A stretch of DNA of 64,000 nt from JACMJL01 sp963791805 (lineage in GTDB: Bacteria > Bacillota > Clostridia > Clostridiales > Clostridiaceae): assembly GCA_963791805.1 (NCBI GenBank), contig CAWBTU010000004.1, forward strand, positions 682,001-746,000, read 5' to 3'. The position numbers and the translations under genes are program-made. The notes below the pieces were generated by a model, which was not told the DNA's origin, made no database searches, and saw only the letters and a list, made by a program, of their open reading frames with translations. How positions within the stretch are numbered: the first letter of the stretch is position 1; each line of letters starts with the position of its first letter. Shown here in pieces: positions 18,981 through 27,931 of the stretch.

Positions 18981-19075
18981 CTAATTAATATTAGAGAATA
19001 GGTTTATCTCTATTCCTTTGTAATTATACCATAATAAAATAACCTCAATCAAAAGCCTTTTCTTGTAGCATAATT

Positions 19076-19633
19076 TTAATATCCATTAACTACAACTTCT
19101 AGTTTCCCCGTTTCTGGATCTATTATTAAACCATGAACCTTTATATCTTTTGGAATTAAAGGATGATTTTTTATCAATTCTACGCTTTCTTTGATAGATT
19201 CCTCTACAGAGTTAAATCCATGTAACCACTTTCTAATATTTATTCCTGCATTACTTAATGTAGTTATTACTTCAGGTGATATTCCTCTTTCTATTGCTTT
19301 TTCTAAAGTACTATCTGGATTTAAGTTACTCATTCCACAGCCATGATGTCCAATAACTAAAACCTCATCTGCTTGATATTCATATACAGCCACTACAATA
19401 CTCCTAATTATACTACCAAAGGGGTGCATAATTGCTGCTCCTGCATTTTTAATTAGCTTTACATCTCCATTTTTAAAATTCAGTGCCTTGGGAAGAAGCT
19501 CTGTTAGCCTGGTATCCATGCAAGACAATACTACCATCTTCTTTTTTGGGTCTTTTGATGTTATATATTTATCATATTCCTTATTCTCAACAAAAGCTTG
19601 ATTAAAGTCTAAAATCTCTTCTAATTTATTCAT
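19076..19633 (-). CDS. Beta-class carbonic anhydrase
   Basis: 185 residues; interconverts CO2 and bicarbonate in the cytoplasm. The zinc ligands are visible: Cys and Asp in SCMDTR, and His and Cys in GHHGCGM. The short length and the sequence LIKNAGAAIMHPFGSIIRSI are typical of the small Firmicutes beta-carbonic anhydrases. I start at the ATG at 19633, preceded by GTGGGGG; the GTG at 19645 would add four residues. Confidence 0.85.
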   Translation of the reverse strand: MNKLEEILDFNQAFVENKEYDKYITSKDPKKKMVVLSCMDTRLTELLPKALNFKNGDVKLIKNAGAAIMHPFGSIIRSIVVAVYEYQADEVLVIGHHGCGMSNLNPDSTLEKAIERGISPEVITTLSNAGINIRKWLHGFNSVEESIKESVELIKNHPLIPKDIKVHGLIIDPETGKLEVVVNGY

Positions 19634-19711
19634 ATTATCCCCCACAAGTTAAATAATTTAATTTAGTATAGCACAGTAGTAAGTAAATTAATATATCCGA
19701 AAAATTCTTTT

Positions 19712-20275
19712 CTAAATCAAACTCTTTATTCTGCTTCCAAGATTATATGCCTCTTCAATTAACTCTTCTCTTCCTGAAAAATCTTCCTTATACATTATGC
19801 CTTCTACAGTATAACTTTCAATAGGTTTTATCTGTAGATGATTATAATAATGATTTATTGTATCTATTAAATGTTGGTTCTCGCTCTGTCTTTGCCCAGC
19901 TCTTACTGCTACAGCTATCCCAACTTTTCCAGCTGGAATGCTTGTTCCGCCTTCTCCCATGTTGCAGTACGGGTTACTACGATCAAAAAACACCTTAAGT
20001 TGACCTGTTACATCCCCCCAATAAGATGGAGATGCCACCAAAATAATATCAGAATCTATTAAATCAGTTATAATTAAATCCATATCGTCTTGCTGTATAC
20101 ACTTTCTAGTTTTATTACAAGTCAAACATCCTCTGCAATAGTTAATGTTCATTTCTCCCAATATGTATGTCTTAACTTCAATTCCATTATCCTTCATACC
20201 GCTGGCTATAGAATCAACAATATGAGCTGTACAACCATTTTTCTTTGGACTTCCTACTATGCATAATGCTTTCAT
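19712..20275 (-). CDS. Flavodoxin-fold NADPH-dependent FMN reductase
   Basis: 187 residues of the NAD(P)H-dependent FMN reductase family. The phosphate-binding loop is GSPKKNGCTAHI, and ASPSYWGDVTGQLKVFFDR is the conserved flavin-site segment. Four cysteines in YCRGCLTCNKTRKC resemble the compact motif of clostridial iron-sulfur flavoproteins, so it may carry an Fe-S cluster, although the spacing is not canonical. The physiological partner is unknown. Confidence 0.75.
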   Translation of the reverse strand: MKALCIVGSPKKNGCTAHIVDSIASGMKDNGIEVKTYILGEMNINYCRGCLTCNKTRKCIQQDDMDLIITDLIDSDIILVASPSYWGDVTGQLKVFFDRSNPYCNMGEGGTSIPAGKVGIAVAVRAGQRQSENQHLIDTINHYYNHLQIKPIESYTVEGIMYKEDFSGREELIEEAYNLGSRIKSLI

Positions 20276-20398
20276 AAATAAACCTCCAATAAAAATATAA
20301 TTTCCTATATTATTTGAAAATTATACCATGTATTAAAGAAATATTTCACTATTATTGGTAGTTTTTTTTTTCATTGCAACAACTTACTAGCAAAATCA

Positions 20399-20440
20399 AA
20401 AGCAGGAGAGCTTCAAAATATGAAGTTCTCCTGCTTTTTT
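20399..20440 (-). terminator. Terminator of the oleate hydratase gene (bidirectional)
   Basis: AAGCAGGAGAGCTTCA pairs with TGAAGTTCTCCTGCTT around a 5-nt loop, with T runs available on both strands. It lies just past the ohyA stop codon. Confidence 0.7.
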
Positions 20441-20460
20441 ACAATTTTCAAAGCATATAT

Positions 20461-22263
20461 TTAAATCATGTTGTAGCGTTTCAATAGGTCTACAATAACT
20501 GTATTTTCTACCATTTTCAGAGCTGGACTACTAGCCACCTTGTCCATAACCATCTGGATGATTGGTCCCATCATTGGGTCTTCCATATCAATAGTTTCAA
20601 GTGGTTTTTTACCATCCATCATTTTTGAAGTGGACTCTAATAGTACACGAACATCGTAACAAGAAGCAAATACTTCAGGTACTCCACGATCTACATCAAG
20701 TAATGTATAAACAGCTTCCATACCTGTTCTTACTGAATATTCTGTTGTAAATACAGTGTCTCTTACTGTTTCAGCAAATTGTCCAAGGAATGCAAAGTTT
20801 ACACAGCCTTCTGGAACAACAAGTGGTCTGTCACCTGCTGCTCTTGGCATAAAATAAGTAGTAACATAAGGCATCATACATGGTACAGAGATAGCAGAGT
20901 TTGTAGCCATATCCTGAATTTCAGCTTCAGGTACACCCATATGATACAACCATTCTTCAGTAATTTCTATACCTGTGCAATCTTTCATTGGTTTCTTTAT
21001 ATAATCACCGGGTACATCAGTGAATAAAGCATATACCCAAGCAACAACTTGATTATTTGGCTGAGTTTTAAAATGAGGCTGACGATTCACAGTATAGCTA
21101 AGTAACCAACTTGAATCTCTTACTGATATAATACCACCAGTAACAACCTTACCACTTAATGGATTCCTCTTACAAATTTTCTCTATATATTTAGGAATCT
21201 TGTTATCAAGACACGTAACTGAACAAGATTCCCAGTTTGTTGCTTTTGTATCGGAACAGAATTTATCTGGATTTCCGAAAGATGGATCCTGCTTAGCAAT
21301 ATTTTTCCATAAATTCCATGAAGGTCCGATTTCGTTTTTAACAGGAGCTGGATGATTCTGATCACCAAGAGTAGAACTTTCTACATTACTACCATTAGTA
21401 ACAAATACTAAGTCGTTTTCAGTTAAATCAATAGAATTTTCTTTACCTTTACTCTCGAAAATAATTTTCTTAGCAACTTTTTTTTCTTTACTAATATCAA
21501 AAATTACATTTGTTACATTAGTATTATATTGAAATTGAACACCATTCCCTTTAAGATATTTAACCATAGGCAAAATTAATGATTCATACTGGTTGTACTT
21601 TGTAAATTTCAAAGCTTTAAAGTCAGGTAACCCACCAATATGATGAATAAATCTTTGAATATAAAGTTTCATCTCAAGAGCACTATGCCAATCTTCAAAA
21701 GCAAACATAGTTCTCCAATAGAGCCAGAAATTCGAACCGAAGAAATCTTCTGAGAACACATCAGTAATCTTCTTATCATATAAATCTTCATCCCTAGTCA
21801 TAAATACCTTGGCAACTTCTAAAGCAGCCATTGGTGGCATATCGAATTTTCCATCAGTATGAGCATCTTCACCACGATTTTCTGTTGCTCTCATAAGTGA
21901 GTAATTAGGGTCTTTCTTGTTTAGCCAATAATACTCATCTAAAACAGAAATTCCTTCCGTCTCCATAGATGGAATGGAACGAAATAAGTCCCACAAACAT
22001 TCAAAATGATTTTCCATTTCACGACCGCCACGAACAACAAAGCCTCTTTGTCCATCTTTGATACCATCGCATGCACCACCTGGAATACTCATTTCTTCTA
22101 AGATGTGGATGTGTTCACCTTTCATCTGACCATCACGTACTAAAAAGCATGCTGATGCCAAACCAGCCAGACCAGAACCAACTACATATGCGGACTTTTT
22201 ATCCACATTGGCTGGTTTTTCAGGCTTTGCAAATGCTTCATAATTTCCATTACTATAATACAT
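20461..22263 (-). CDS. ohyA: Oleate hydratase (MCRA family)
   Basis: 600 residues; adds water to the cis-9 double bond of oleic and related acids to give 10-hydroxy fatty acids, a way to detoxify unsaturated fatty acids. The N-terminal FAD motif is YVVGSGLAGLASACFL, and HILEEMSIPGGACDG and RGGREMENHFECLWD are MCRA-family signatures. The length is that of the family (about 590). A GGGAGG site precedes the ATG. It is a single gene with a strong terminator. No fatty acid regulator is adjacent. Confidence 0.92.
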   Translation of the reverse strand: MYYSNGNYEAFAKPEKPANVDKKSAYVVGSGLAGLASACFLVRDGQMKGEHIHILEEMSIPGGACDGIKDGQRGFVVRGGREMENHFECLWDLFRSIPSMETEGISVLDEYYWLNKKDPNYSLMRATENRGEDAHTDGKFDMPPMAALEVAKVFMTRDEDLYDKKITDVFSEDFFGSNFWLYWRTMFAFEDWHSALEMKLYIQRFIHHIGGLPDFKALKFTKYNQYESLILPMVKYLKGNGVQFQYNTNVTNVIFDISKEKKVAKKIIFESKGKENSIDLTENDLVFVTNGSNVESSTLGDQNHPAPVKNEIGPSWNLWKNIAKQDPSFGNPDKFCSDTKATNWESCSVTCLDNKIPKYIEKICKRNPLSGKVVTGGIISVRDSSWLLSYTVNRQPHFKTQPNNQVVAWVYALFTDVPGDYIKKPMKDCTGIEITEEWLYHMGVPEAEIQDMATNSAISVPCMMPYVTTYFMPRAAGDRPLVVPEGCVNFAFLGQFAETVRDTVFTTEYSVRTGMEAVYTLLDVDRGVPEVFASCYDVRVLLESTSKMMDGKKPLETIDMEDPMMGPIIQMVMDKVASSPALKMVENTVIVDLLKRYNMI

Positions 22264-22412
22264 ATACTACCTCCCAATATCCTTATATCTTCATAATACA
22301 AAACATTTGGGAAATTTATGCTAGACAAAATTAGACTTTTGTTTAGTTTTTAAATAATTACTTAGATTTGTCTTTCCTCATACTTACATCATCTAAAATA
22401 TGTTCAATTGCA

Positions 22413-23327
22413 TCACTTTGCTTCTCTGATACAGATGTCAATACTTGTATATTTATAATAATTCATAATAGATTTTTCCTCAAATCCACATGATTTATAC
22501 AAATTAAGTGCAGTATTATTTTTACACTCCACATCTAATTCAATTTCATCTATATTTTTTTCATTTATTAGCTCTATTGCACTCTTTAAAGCAGCTCTGC
22601 CATATCCCTTACCTCTGAAGTCAGGTAGTATTCCAAAACCAAATATAAACGCTGAACTTTCTCTGTAGTCCACCTTTATTTTGCCGATTACCTCTTCCTT
22701 TAGCTCAATCATATAAGTGATCTCTGTACTAAGGTTTTCTTCTTCTTCAAAGCTATCAGTTCCCTCTAAGTCATTAAAAAATATTGCATTTTGCCTAGCA
22801 ATTTCTTTTCCCTCATGCTTTTCAGCTTTTCTTAAATTTATTGGACTTATGACTTCTGAAGTTGTTTTGTTAAGCAGCCTCATTCTATATTCTGAGAAGT
22901 CATAATCGCCATCAACAGATTTGATAAATTCAATTCCTGAGTTAGATTTGCCATCTGATAATAGTAAATTCTTATTGAAATTTCTTTTTTCACATTCCTC
23001 CATAGCTAGTTCAAAAAGTTTTCTAAATATACCCCTTCTTCTATAGTCAGGATGAGTCATACCATTTACTTCTCCTAAATTAGCTGCAAAGCTTGAAATT
23101 CCAATATATGCAATCAACTCATCTCCTACATAATAAAAGAAATCGTTAATTTTTTTTATTCCTATTTCAGGCTCAGTACCTATATTTAGCTTATAATCTA
23201 ATTCTAACTTTAGATTAGTTTTATCTACTGAATTGCATATTTCTTCAAGTTTATTTATTTCCTCATATTCCTTCATAGATATATATTCTTTTAAACAAAT
23301 TGATTGATCTAATATTTTTTCTAGCAT
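22413..23327 (-). CDS. Tandem GNAT-family N-acetyltransferase
   Basis: 304 residues with two GNAT folds. The N-terminal one has NGMTHPDYRRRGIFRKLFEL; the C-terminal one has GFGILPDFRGKGYGRAALKS and ends in the typical NNTALNLYKSCGFEE. Both keep the R/QxxGxG/A acetyl-CoA loop. Two-domain GNAT proteins include mycothiol synthase-like enzymes and antibiotic acetyltransferases; the substrate is unknown. The gene has a consensus promoter about 350 bases upstream and a long leader with small ORFs and a terminator hairpin, an arrangement common for genes induced by ribosome-targeting drugs. That makes a resistance role possible but unproven. Confidence 0.75.
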   Translation of the reverse strand: MLEKILDQSICLKEYISMKEYEEINKLEEICNSVDKTNLKLELDYKLNIGTEPEIGIKKINDFFYYVGDELIAYIGISSFAANLGEVNGMTHPDYRRRGIFRKLFELAMEECEKRNFNKNLLLSDGKSNSGIEFIKSVDGDYDFSEYRMRLLNKTTSEVISPINLRKAEKHEGKEIARQNAIFFNDLEGTDSFEEEENLSTEITYMIELKEEVIGKIKVDYRESSAFIFGFGILPDFRGKGYGRAALKSAIELINEKNIDEIELDVECKNNTALNLYKSCGFEEKSIMNYYKYTSIDICIREAK

Positions 23328-23415
23328 TTTATAATCTCCTTCTAATTCTTATTTGTAATTATTGCTTAACTAGTTTTTCCTATGATGATTACTTACTGCT
23401 TCTAAAAATGGGCAG

Positions 23416-23460
23416 AAAAATCCCGCAAAAGTAACCCCTAAAACGGCTACTATTTGCGGG
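23416..23460 (-). terminator. Attenuator-type terminator in the leader of the GNAT gene
   Basis: On the minus strand CCCGCAAA...GTAGCC pairs with GGTTAC...TTTGCGGG, followed by ATTTTTC. It lies about 90 bases before the GNAT start codon and far downstream of the promoter. An upstream TTTGCG can pair with the same CGCAAA arm (23453-23467), giving a mutually exclusive antiterminator. Confidence 0.6.
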
Positions 23461-23523
23461 CGCAAAAAACAGGAATACCTGTAATGTATTTATCCCTAAT
23501 AGTCAGTATATTATGAAAGGTTA

Positions 23524-23583
23524 TTAGCACTGCAAAAAAGCAACACAAAAAGGTACTAAACCTAACGCTACAATTTTGCCCAT
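23524..23583 (-). CDS. Leader peptide ORF 2 (19 residues)
   Basis: Reads MGKIVALGLVPFCVAFLQC and stops just upstream of the antiterminator/terminator region. It begins 8 bases after the stop of leader ORF 1 and could be translated by reinitiation. The frame is also open upstream to an ATG at 23631, which would give a 35-residue version. Confidence 0.4.
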   Translation of the reverse strand: MGKIVALGLVPFCVAFLQC

Positions 23584-23591
23584 ATTCAGTT

Positions 23592-23624
23592 CTAAGTAGC
23601 ACTCACCCTTAAATTTGCTATCAT
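23592..23624 (-). CDS. Leader peptide ORF 1 (10 residues)
   Basis: Reads MIANLRVSAT and has the best ribosome site in the leader (GAAGGAGAG, 7 bases before the ATG). Its place between the promoter and a terminator-like hairpin suggests a translation-sensing leader peptide. Confidence 0.4.
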   Translation of the reverse strand: MIANLRVSAT

Positions 23625-23648
23625 ATAACATCTCTCCTTCCATAAAAA

Positions 23649-23669
23649 TATATTGATTCAATCAATATA
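23649..23669. repeat. 10-bp inverted repeat at the start of the GNAT transcript
   Basis: TATATTGATT and AATCAATATA flank a single central base. It lies about 15 bases downstream of the -10 box, so it could be an operator or a 5' RNA hairpin. Confidence 0.35.
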
Positions 23670-23683
23670 CCTTTTCACTTAAG

Positions 23684-23712
23684 ATTATAATATTTTTTAT
23701 AATTTTTGTCAA
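23684..23712 (-). promoter_or_regulatory. Consensus promoter of the GNAT leader
   Basis: On the minus strand a perfect TTGACA (23707-23712), a 17-base spacer and a perfect TATAAT (23684-23689). Transcription would start near 23677, about 350 bases before the GNAT start codon. Confidence 0.7.
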
Positions 23713-23815
23713 AATTAATAATATTTTAACATACTAGAGTTATTATAATACTATCTAATTTTTATGAAAATATCTCATTTCCTTTTATTTACCCTTATTG
23801 AGAGCTCATTAAACA

Positions 23816-23844
23816 TTGACAGACCTACTAGATTGCTCTATAAT
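23816..23844 (+). promoter_or_regulatory. Consensus promoter of the lysine riboswitch and transporter operon
   Basis: TTGACA (23816-23821), 17 bases, TATAAT (23839-23844). It is directly upstream of the riboswitch and divergent from the GNAT promoter about 100 bases away. Confidence 0.7.
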
Positions 23845-23855
23845 ATTTTCTTGTA

Positions 23856-24075
23856 AGGCCTCACTTTTTGGGTGGGGTAGAGGCGCGATATTTAACAGTC
23901 TTTAGTGGAGTATGAAAAGCAATGATACTAAGGAGAAGGAAATGTCGCCGAAGCTTGTAATATGTCGATATTGCTTGCTGGGTCTGCAGTTAAGAATTGC
24001 AGGACTGTCTCAATAGACTAATGGTTTATTGAGTTGTGCTATCTCATTTGGGAAAAGAAGAGGAATTAGGGATAA
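23856..24075 (+). ncRNA. Lysine riboswitch (L box)
   Basis: The conserved core segments are visible in order: GTAGAGGCGCGATATTTAAC, then AGTATGAAAAGC, AAGGAAATGTCGCCGAAG, then TTGCTGGGTCTGCAG with its partner arm CTGCAGTTAAGAATTGCAG, then ACTGTCTCAATAGAC. These match the lysine-sensing aptamer, which binds lysine and turns the downstream genes off. An intrinsic terminator follows at 24090, so control is by premature termination. It implies that the ABC transporter after it imports lysine. Confidence 0.88.
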
Positions 24076-24089
24076 CCATACATATTGTG

Positions 24090-24117
24090 ACCTAAGTCCA
24101 TCTTAGGTCTTTTTTTG
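24090..24117 (+). terminator. Riboswitch expression-platform terminator
   Basis: GACCTAAG and CTTAGGTC form an 8-bp stem followed by seven T residues, between the lysine aptamer and the transporter genes. Confidence 0.8.
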
Positions 24118-24219
24118 TTGCTAAAAATTCCGAAACATCTAGTAGCACCCAAATGATAAATTTGATTTTCATTTTGAAAATAACATAATAAACTAAGAAA
24201 ATAGGGGGGAAATTTAATC

Positions 24220-25053
24220 ATGAAAAAAAGATTATCATTATTAATAGCAATTTGCTTAACTATGGCTTTGCTATTTACAGCATGTGGTTCAAGTGACAGT
24301 TCAAAAAGCAGTACAACAGGTGGGACCTTTAAGGTAGGACTTGAAGCTGGCTATGCACCATTTAATTGGACTCAAACAGGTAGTTCCAATGGCGCTGTTA
24401 AAATTGACGGAAGTGCAGACTATGCTGGTGGCTATGATATTGAAATAGCTAAAAAGATTGCAGCTGGTCTTGGTAAAGAATTAGTAATTGTTAAAACTGA
24501 CTGGGACGGACTTATTCCCGCTTTAATTTCAGGAAAAATTGATGCAGTTATCGCAGGAATGTCTCCAACAGCAACACGTAAAAAAACAATTGACTTCTCA
24601 GCCAACTACTACAAATCAGATTTAGTTATGGTAGTTAAAAATGGTGGTAAATATGTAAATGCTACTTCTATACAAGATTTCAAAGGAGCAAAAATTACTG
24701 CTCAATTAAATACCTTCCACTATTCAGTAATCAGTCAAATTAAGGGTGTAAACAAAGAGACAGCTATGGACAACTTTCCAGCAATGAGAGTTGCTCTTGA
24801 AGCAGGTATGATTGACGGATACGTTTCAGAACGTCCAGAAGGTGTTAGTGCTCAAGCTGCAAACAAAAATTTTAAAATGATAGAGTTTAAAACTAAATTT
24901 AAAACATCCGCTGATGATACAGCTGTTGCAGTTGGTTTGAAAAAAGGTAGTGATTTAACTAAAACTATCAATAAAACTTTAGCAGGTATCTCAGAAACTG
25001 AGCGTATAAGCATTATGGATACAGCAATTAAAAATCAACCAGCTGCTAAATAG
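24220..25053 (+). CDS. Amino acid ABC transporter substrate-binding lipoprotein (probably lysine)
   Basis: 277 residues. A lipoprotein signal peptide ends in the lipobox LLFTACGSS, so the mature protein is anchored by Cys21 on the outer face of the membrane. The rest is the family 3 solute-binding fold: FKVGLEAGYAPFNW, GGYDIEIAKKIAAGLGKELV, WDGLIPALISGKIDAVIAGM and the TATRKKTIDFS segment typical of polar amino acid binders. Ligand is inferred from the lysine riboswitch directly upstream. GGGGGG precedes the ATG. First gene of a three-gene operon. Confidence 0.88.
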   Translation: MKKRLSLLIAICLTMALLFTACGSSDSSKSSTTGGTFKVGLEAGYAPFNWTQTGSSNGAVKIDGSADYAGGYDIEIAKKIAAGLGKELVIVKTDWDGLIPALISGKIDAVIAGMSPTATRKKTIDFSANYYKSDLVMVVKNGGKYVNATSIQDFKGAKITAQLNTFHYSVISQIKGVNKETAMDNFPAMRVALEAGMIDGYVSERPEGVSAQAANKNFKMIEFKTKFKTSADDTAVAVGLKKGSDLTKTINKTLAGISETERISIMDTAIKNQPAAK

Positions 25054-25119
25054 TGATTATTTAAAACCGGGTGCATTTTTATGCAGTCGGTTTTATAATA
25101 TTTTAAAAGGAGGAAAACT

Positions 25120-25893
25120 ATGAGTTTTTTTCATACCGTATCAAACATTTTTAATGAAAATGGATCAATGTTCATGCGTGGAGCAGGCGTTACACTTCAG
25201 ATTTCGCTGATAGGTACTGTTATAGGTTCTATCATAGGTTTGTTAATAGGAGTTGTACGTACTATCCCAAGACCAGACCAAATCGTAAAGAGAATTTTTC
25301 TTAAATTGGTTAATATCATCCTCTCTATTTATATAGCAATATTTCGTGGTACGCCTATGATTGTACAAGCTATGGTAATATATTATGGATCTGCTATGGC
25401 ATTTGGTATAGATATGAACCGAACCTTTGCGGCTATCTTCATTGTATCTATTAACACCGGAGCATATATGTCAGAAATTGTTCGTGGTGGTATTATTTCA
25501 ATTGATGAAGGTCAATTCGAAGCTGCTCATGCTATTGGCATGAACCATATTCAAACTATGCTTAATGTAGTTTTACCGCAAGTAGTTCGTAACATTTTAC
25601 CTGCAACAGGAAATGAATTTGTAATTAATATAAAAGATACTTCAGTACTTAGTGTAATTTCAGTTTCAGAATTATTTTTCCAATCTAAATCAGTTGCTGG
25701 AAATAACTATAAGTACTTTCAAACCTTCTTTATTACAAGTGTTATTTACTTTATAATGACCTATACAGTAACAAGAATTTTGAGATTTATTGAAAGAAAA
25801 ATAGATGGCCCAGAAAATTACATTATGATTGGAAACCAAATGCAAGTAGAAACACCTGAAGATATGCTAATTCGAACAAAGCATAATGACTAA
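25120..25893 (+). CDS. Amino acid ABC transporter permease (probably lysine)
   Basis: 257 residues with about five to six membrane helices. It belongs to the HisM/GlnP family (IFRGTPMIVQAMVIYYG, then AYMSEIVRGGIISIDEGQFE followed by AAHAIGMNHIQTM, the EAA loop that contacts the ATPase). It forms the channel of the importer, probably as a homodimer because only one permease gene is present. AAGGAGG precedes the ATG. It follows the binding-protein gene by 66 bases. Confidence 0.9.
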   Translation: MSFFHTVSNIFNENGSMFMRGAGVTLQISLIGTVIGSIIGLLIGVVRTIPRPDQIVKRIFLKLVNIILSIYIAIFRGTPMIVQAMVIYYGSAMAFGIDMNRTFAAIFIVSINTGAYMSEIVRGGIISIDEGQFEAAHAIGMNHIQTMLNVVLPQVVRNILPATGNEFVINIKDTSVLSVISVSELFFQSKSVAGNNYKYFQTFFITSVIYFIMTYTVTRILRFIERKIDGPENYIMIGNQMQVETPEDMLIRTKHND

Positions 25894-25919
25894 CTAAATA
25901 TTAGAGGGGTGAGAAAAAT

Positions 25920-26660
25920 ATGGAGAAAATAATTGATATAAATCATCTAAATAAATCCTTTGGAAGCCATGAAGTGCTAAAGGACATTGATTTTTCAGTA
26001 AATAAAGGAGAAGTTGTTTGCATAATCGGCTCTTCAGGCTCTGGTAAATCAACATTACTTCGTTGCATTAATCTTTTAGAAAAACCAAGTGGTGGCGAAA
26101 TCATTTATAAAGGTGAAAATATTTTAGACGATAAGCACGATATATGTTCTTATAGAACAAAACTAGGAATGGTATTCCAACAATTTAACTTGTTTAGTAA
26201 TCACAATGTTTTAGAAAATTGTATGGTAGGACAAACAAAAGTGTTAAAACGTTCAAAAGAAGAAGCTGAAAAAGTAGCTATGAAGTATTTGCAAGTAGTT
26301 GGAATGGACCAATATGTTAATGCCAAACCTAAACAATTATCCGGTGGACAAAAGCAACGTGTAGCTATTGCTAGAGCACTTTCAATGGAACCAGATGTTA
26401 TGTTGTTTGACGAACCAACTTCAGCACTTGATCCAGAGATGGTTGGAGATGTTCTTAAAATCATGAAAGAACTTGCTGATATTGGACTTACTATGTTAAT
26501 AGTAACTCATGAAATGGGCTTTGCAAAAGAAGTTGCTGACCGTGTTGTTTTCATGGATAAGGGAGTTATTGCAGAAGAAGGAAGTCCAGAAGAAATCTTC
26601 AATAATCCAAAACAAGACCGTACCAAAGAATTCTTAAAACGTGTATTGAACCAATCTTAA
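25920..26660 (+). CDS. Amino acid ABC transporter ATP-binding protein (probably lysine)
   Basis: 246 residues of the GlnQ/HisP family. Walker A is GSSGSGKST, the Q-loop lies in MVFQQFNLF, the signature is LSGGQKQRVAIARAL, Walker B is VMLFDEPTSALDPEMV, and the switch His lies in LIVTHEMGFA. It powers uptake through the permease encoded 27 bases upstream. A GAGGGGTGA site precedes the ATG. Last gene of the lysine-riboswitch operon. Confidence 0.92.
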   Translation: MEKIIDINHLNKSFGSHEVLKDIDFSVNKGEVVCIIGSSGSGKSTLLRCINLLEKPSGGEIIYKGENILDDKHDICSYRTKLGMVFQQFNLFSNHNVLENCMVGQTKVLKRSKEEAEKVAMKYLQVVGMDQYVNAKPKQLSGGQKQRVAIARALSMEPDVMLFDEPTSALDPEMVGDVLKIMKELADIGLTMLIVTHEMGFAKEVADRVVFMDKGVIAEEGSPEEIFNNPKQDRTKEFLKRVLNQS

Positions 26661-26671
26661 CAGAATTTATT

Positions 26672-26714
26672 AAATTGCATTAGTAGGCTAAATAGCTTAC
26701 AATGCAATTTTTTT
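26672..26714 (+). terminator. Terminator of the amino acid transporter operon
   Basis: AAATTGCATT pairs with AATGCAATTT, followed by a T run, 12 bases past the ATPase stop codon. Confidence 0.75.
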
Positions 26715-26791
26715 ACTTTAAGTATTAAAAAGACTGGTTTAAGTGTTCATTAGAAAATCTGATAAACCAAATTCTTATATATATTCTTAAC

Positions 26792-27097
26792 CTATATAAA
26801 CAGAATACTAAAAATATAAACTGAAAATATAGTAATTATAGTAACTTTCATCAAACTTTTATTACGGTATGCAAGAAACATAGCTACTACCATTCCGAAA
26901 AGCCCTGAATAAATACTTCCCGTAGAAAAGATAATATCTGGAAAAATCATTACTCCTAAAACTCCATAGGGCACATAGTAAAGAAAAGATTTTACAAACT
27001 TAGATTCAATCTTTCTGTTTAAAAGAGCAATTGGAGCAACTCTTGGTATATATGTAACAAGCGCCATAATAAAAACATCAATTAATAATCTAGTCAA
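26792..27097 (-). CDS. azlD: AzlD-family branched-chain amino acid exporter subunit
   Basis: 101 residues with four membrane helices, including the family-like ALVTYIPRVAPIALLNRKIE. AzlD works with AzlC to export branched-chain amino acids or their analogues. I start at the TTG at 27097, two bases after the azlC stop codon, because AAAGGAGG lies about 9 bases before it. A longer frame from 27130 would overlap azlC and lacks a site. Confidence 0.8.
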   Translation of the reverse strand: MTRLLIDVFIMALVTYIPRVAPIALLNRKIESKFVKSFLYYVPYGVLGVMIFPDIIFSTGSIYSGLFGMVVAMFLAYRNKSLMKVTIITIFSVYIFSILFI

Positions 27098-27098
27098 A

Positions 27099-27803
27099 TT
27101 ACTTGTCCTCCTTTGGAAAAAGTACTGCACCTATTGTACAAACTATAATGGTGCCTATTATTATTCTCCACCCACTTGAAATCTTGCATAATACAGGTGT
27201 CCAGTAAAGTATAGCACTTACTGCCATTGCAAAAATCACTACCATAAATACATTCTTAGATTCTTTAGACACTGGTATAACAATAGCTATAAACATGCCA
27301 TATAAGGCAATTCCCATTGCATTCATCAAGTTTGAAGGTAGTACCGAACAGGTTGCCACACCTAGTATAGTTCCTAGTGTCCATCCTATATAGGGTAAGG
27401 AAACAAGTCCCATCATGTACGAAAAAGTAATATGTTTTTCCTCAATTGAAGCAACTGTAAAAATCTCATCTGTTATTCCAAAAGCCAGTATGGATCTTTG
27501 GGCCATAGGAATTTCATCATCTATTTTCTGTGAAAGGGATAAGGACATTAACATATATCTTATATTTATAATAAAAGTAGTAATAGCAAGTTCAATAGCA
27601 TTTCCACCCGCAATAATTATATTGGCACCAGCAAACTGTCCCGCTGACGTAAGATTTGTCATAGAAATAAGTATTGCAATTGAAGCTGGAATTCCACCTT
27701 TGACAGCTACCAATCCAAAAGTAAAACTTACTGGCAAGTATCCTAGTGCTATAGGCATGCCTAAATTTAATCCCTTTTTAAATTCCCTATCTATTTTTTT
27801 CAC
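27099..27803 (-). CDS. azlC: AzlC-family branched-chain amino acid exporter subunit
   Basis: 234 residues with about six to seven membrane helices. The opening FKKGLNLGMPIALGYLPVSF, then FGLVAVKGGIPASIAILISM and TNLTSAGQFAG, is characteristic of AzlC. Together with the AzlD subunit encoded next it forms a two-protein exporter. The pair is transcribed toward the lysine transporter and has no visible dedicated regulator in the window. Confidence 0.88.
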   Translation of the reverse strand: MKKIDREFKKGLNLGMPIALGYLPVSFTFGLVAVKGGIPASIAILISMTNLTSAGQFAGANIIIAGGNAIELAITTFIINIRYMLMSLSLSQKIDDEIPMAQRSILAFGITDEIFTVASIEEKHITFSYMMGLVSLPYIGWTLGTILGVATCSVLPSNLMNAMGIALYGMFIAIVIPVSKESKNVFMVVIFAMAVSAILYWTPVLCKISSGWRIIIGTIIVCTIGAVLFPKEDK

Positions 27804-27931
27804 CCCATTTATCTGAATTAATGGGTTCCTCTTATGTCACCCTAAAACTTTTTCTCTAAACGCAAAAATAAGCATCCTAGCAATAGTTTCATAGAATAAA
27901 TGAAACCAAGTAGAACACTTATTATAGTTGC

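Noticed and set aside
27415..27816. 133-codon plus-strand frame opposite azlC
   Set aside because: Antisense shadow of a membrane protein gene, with no ribosome site.
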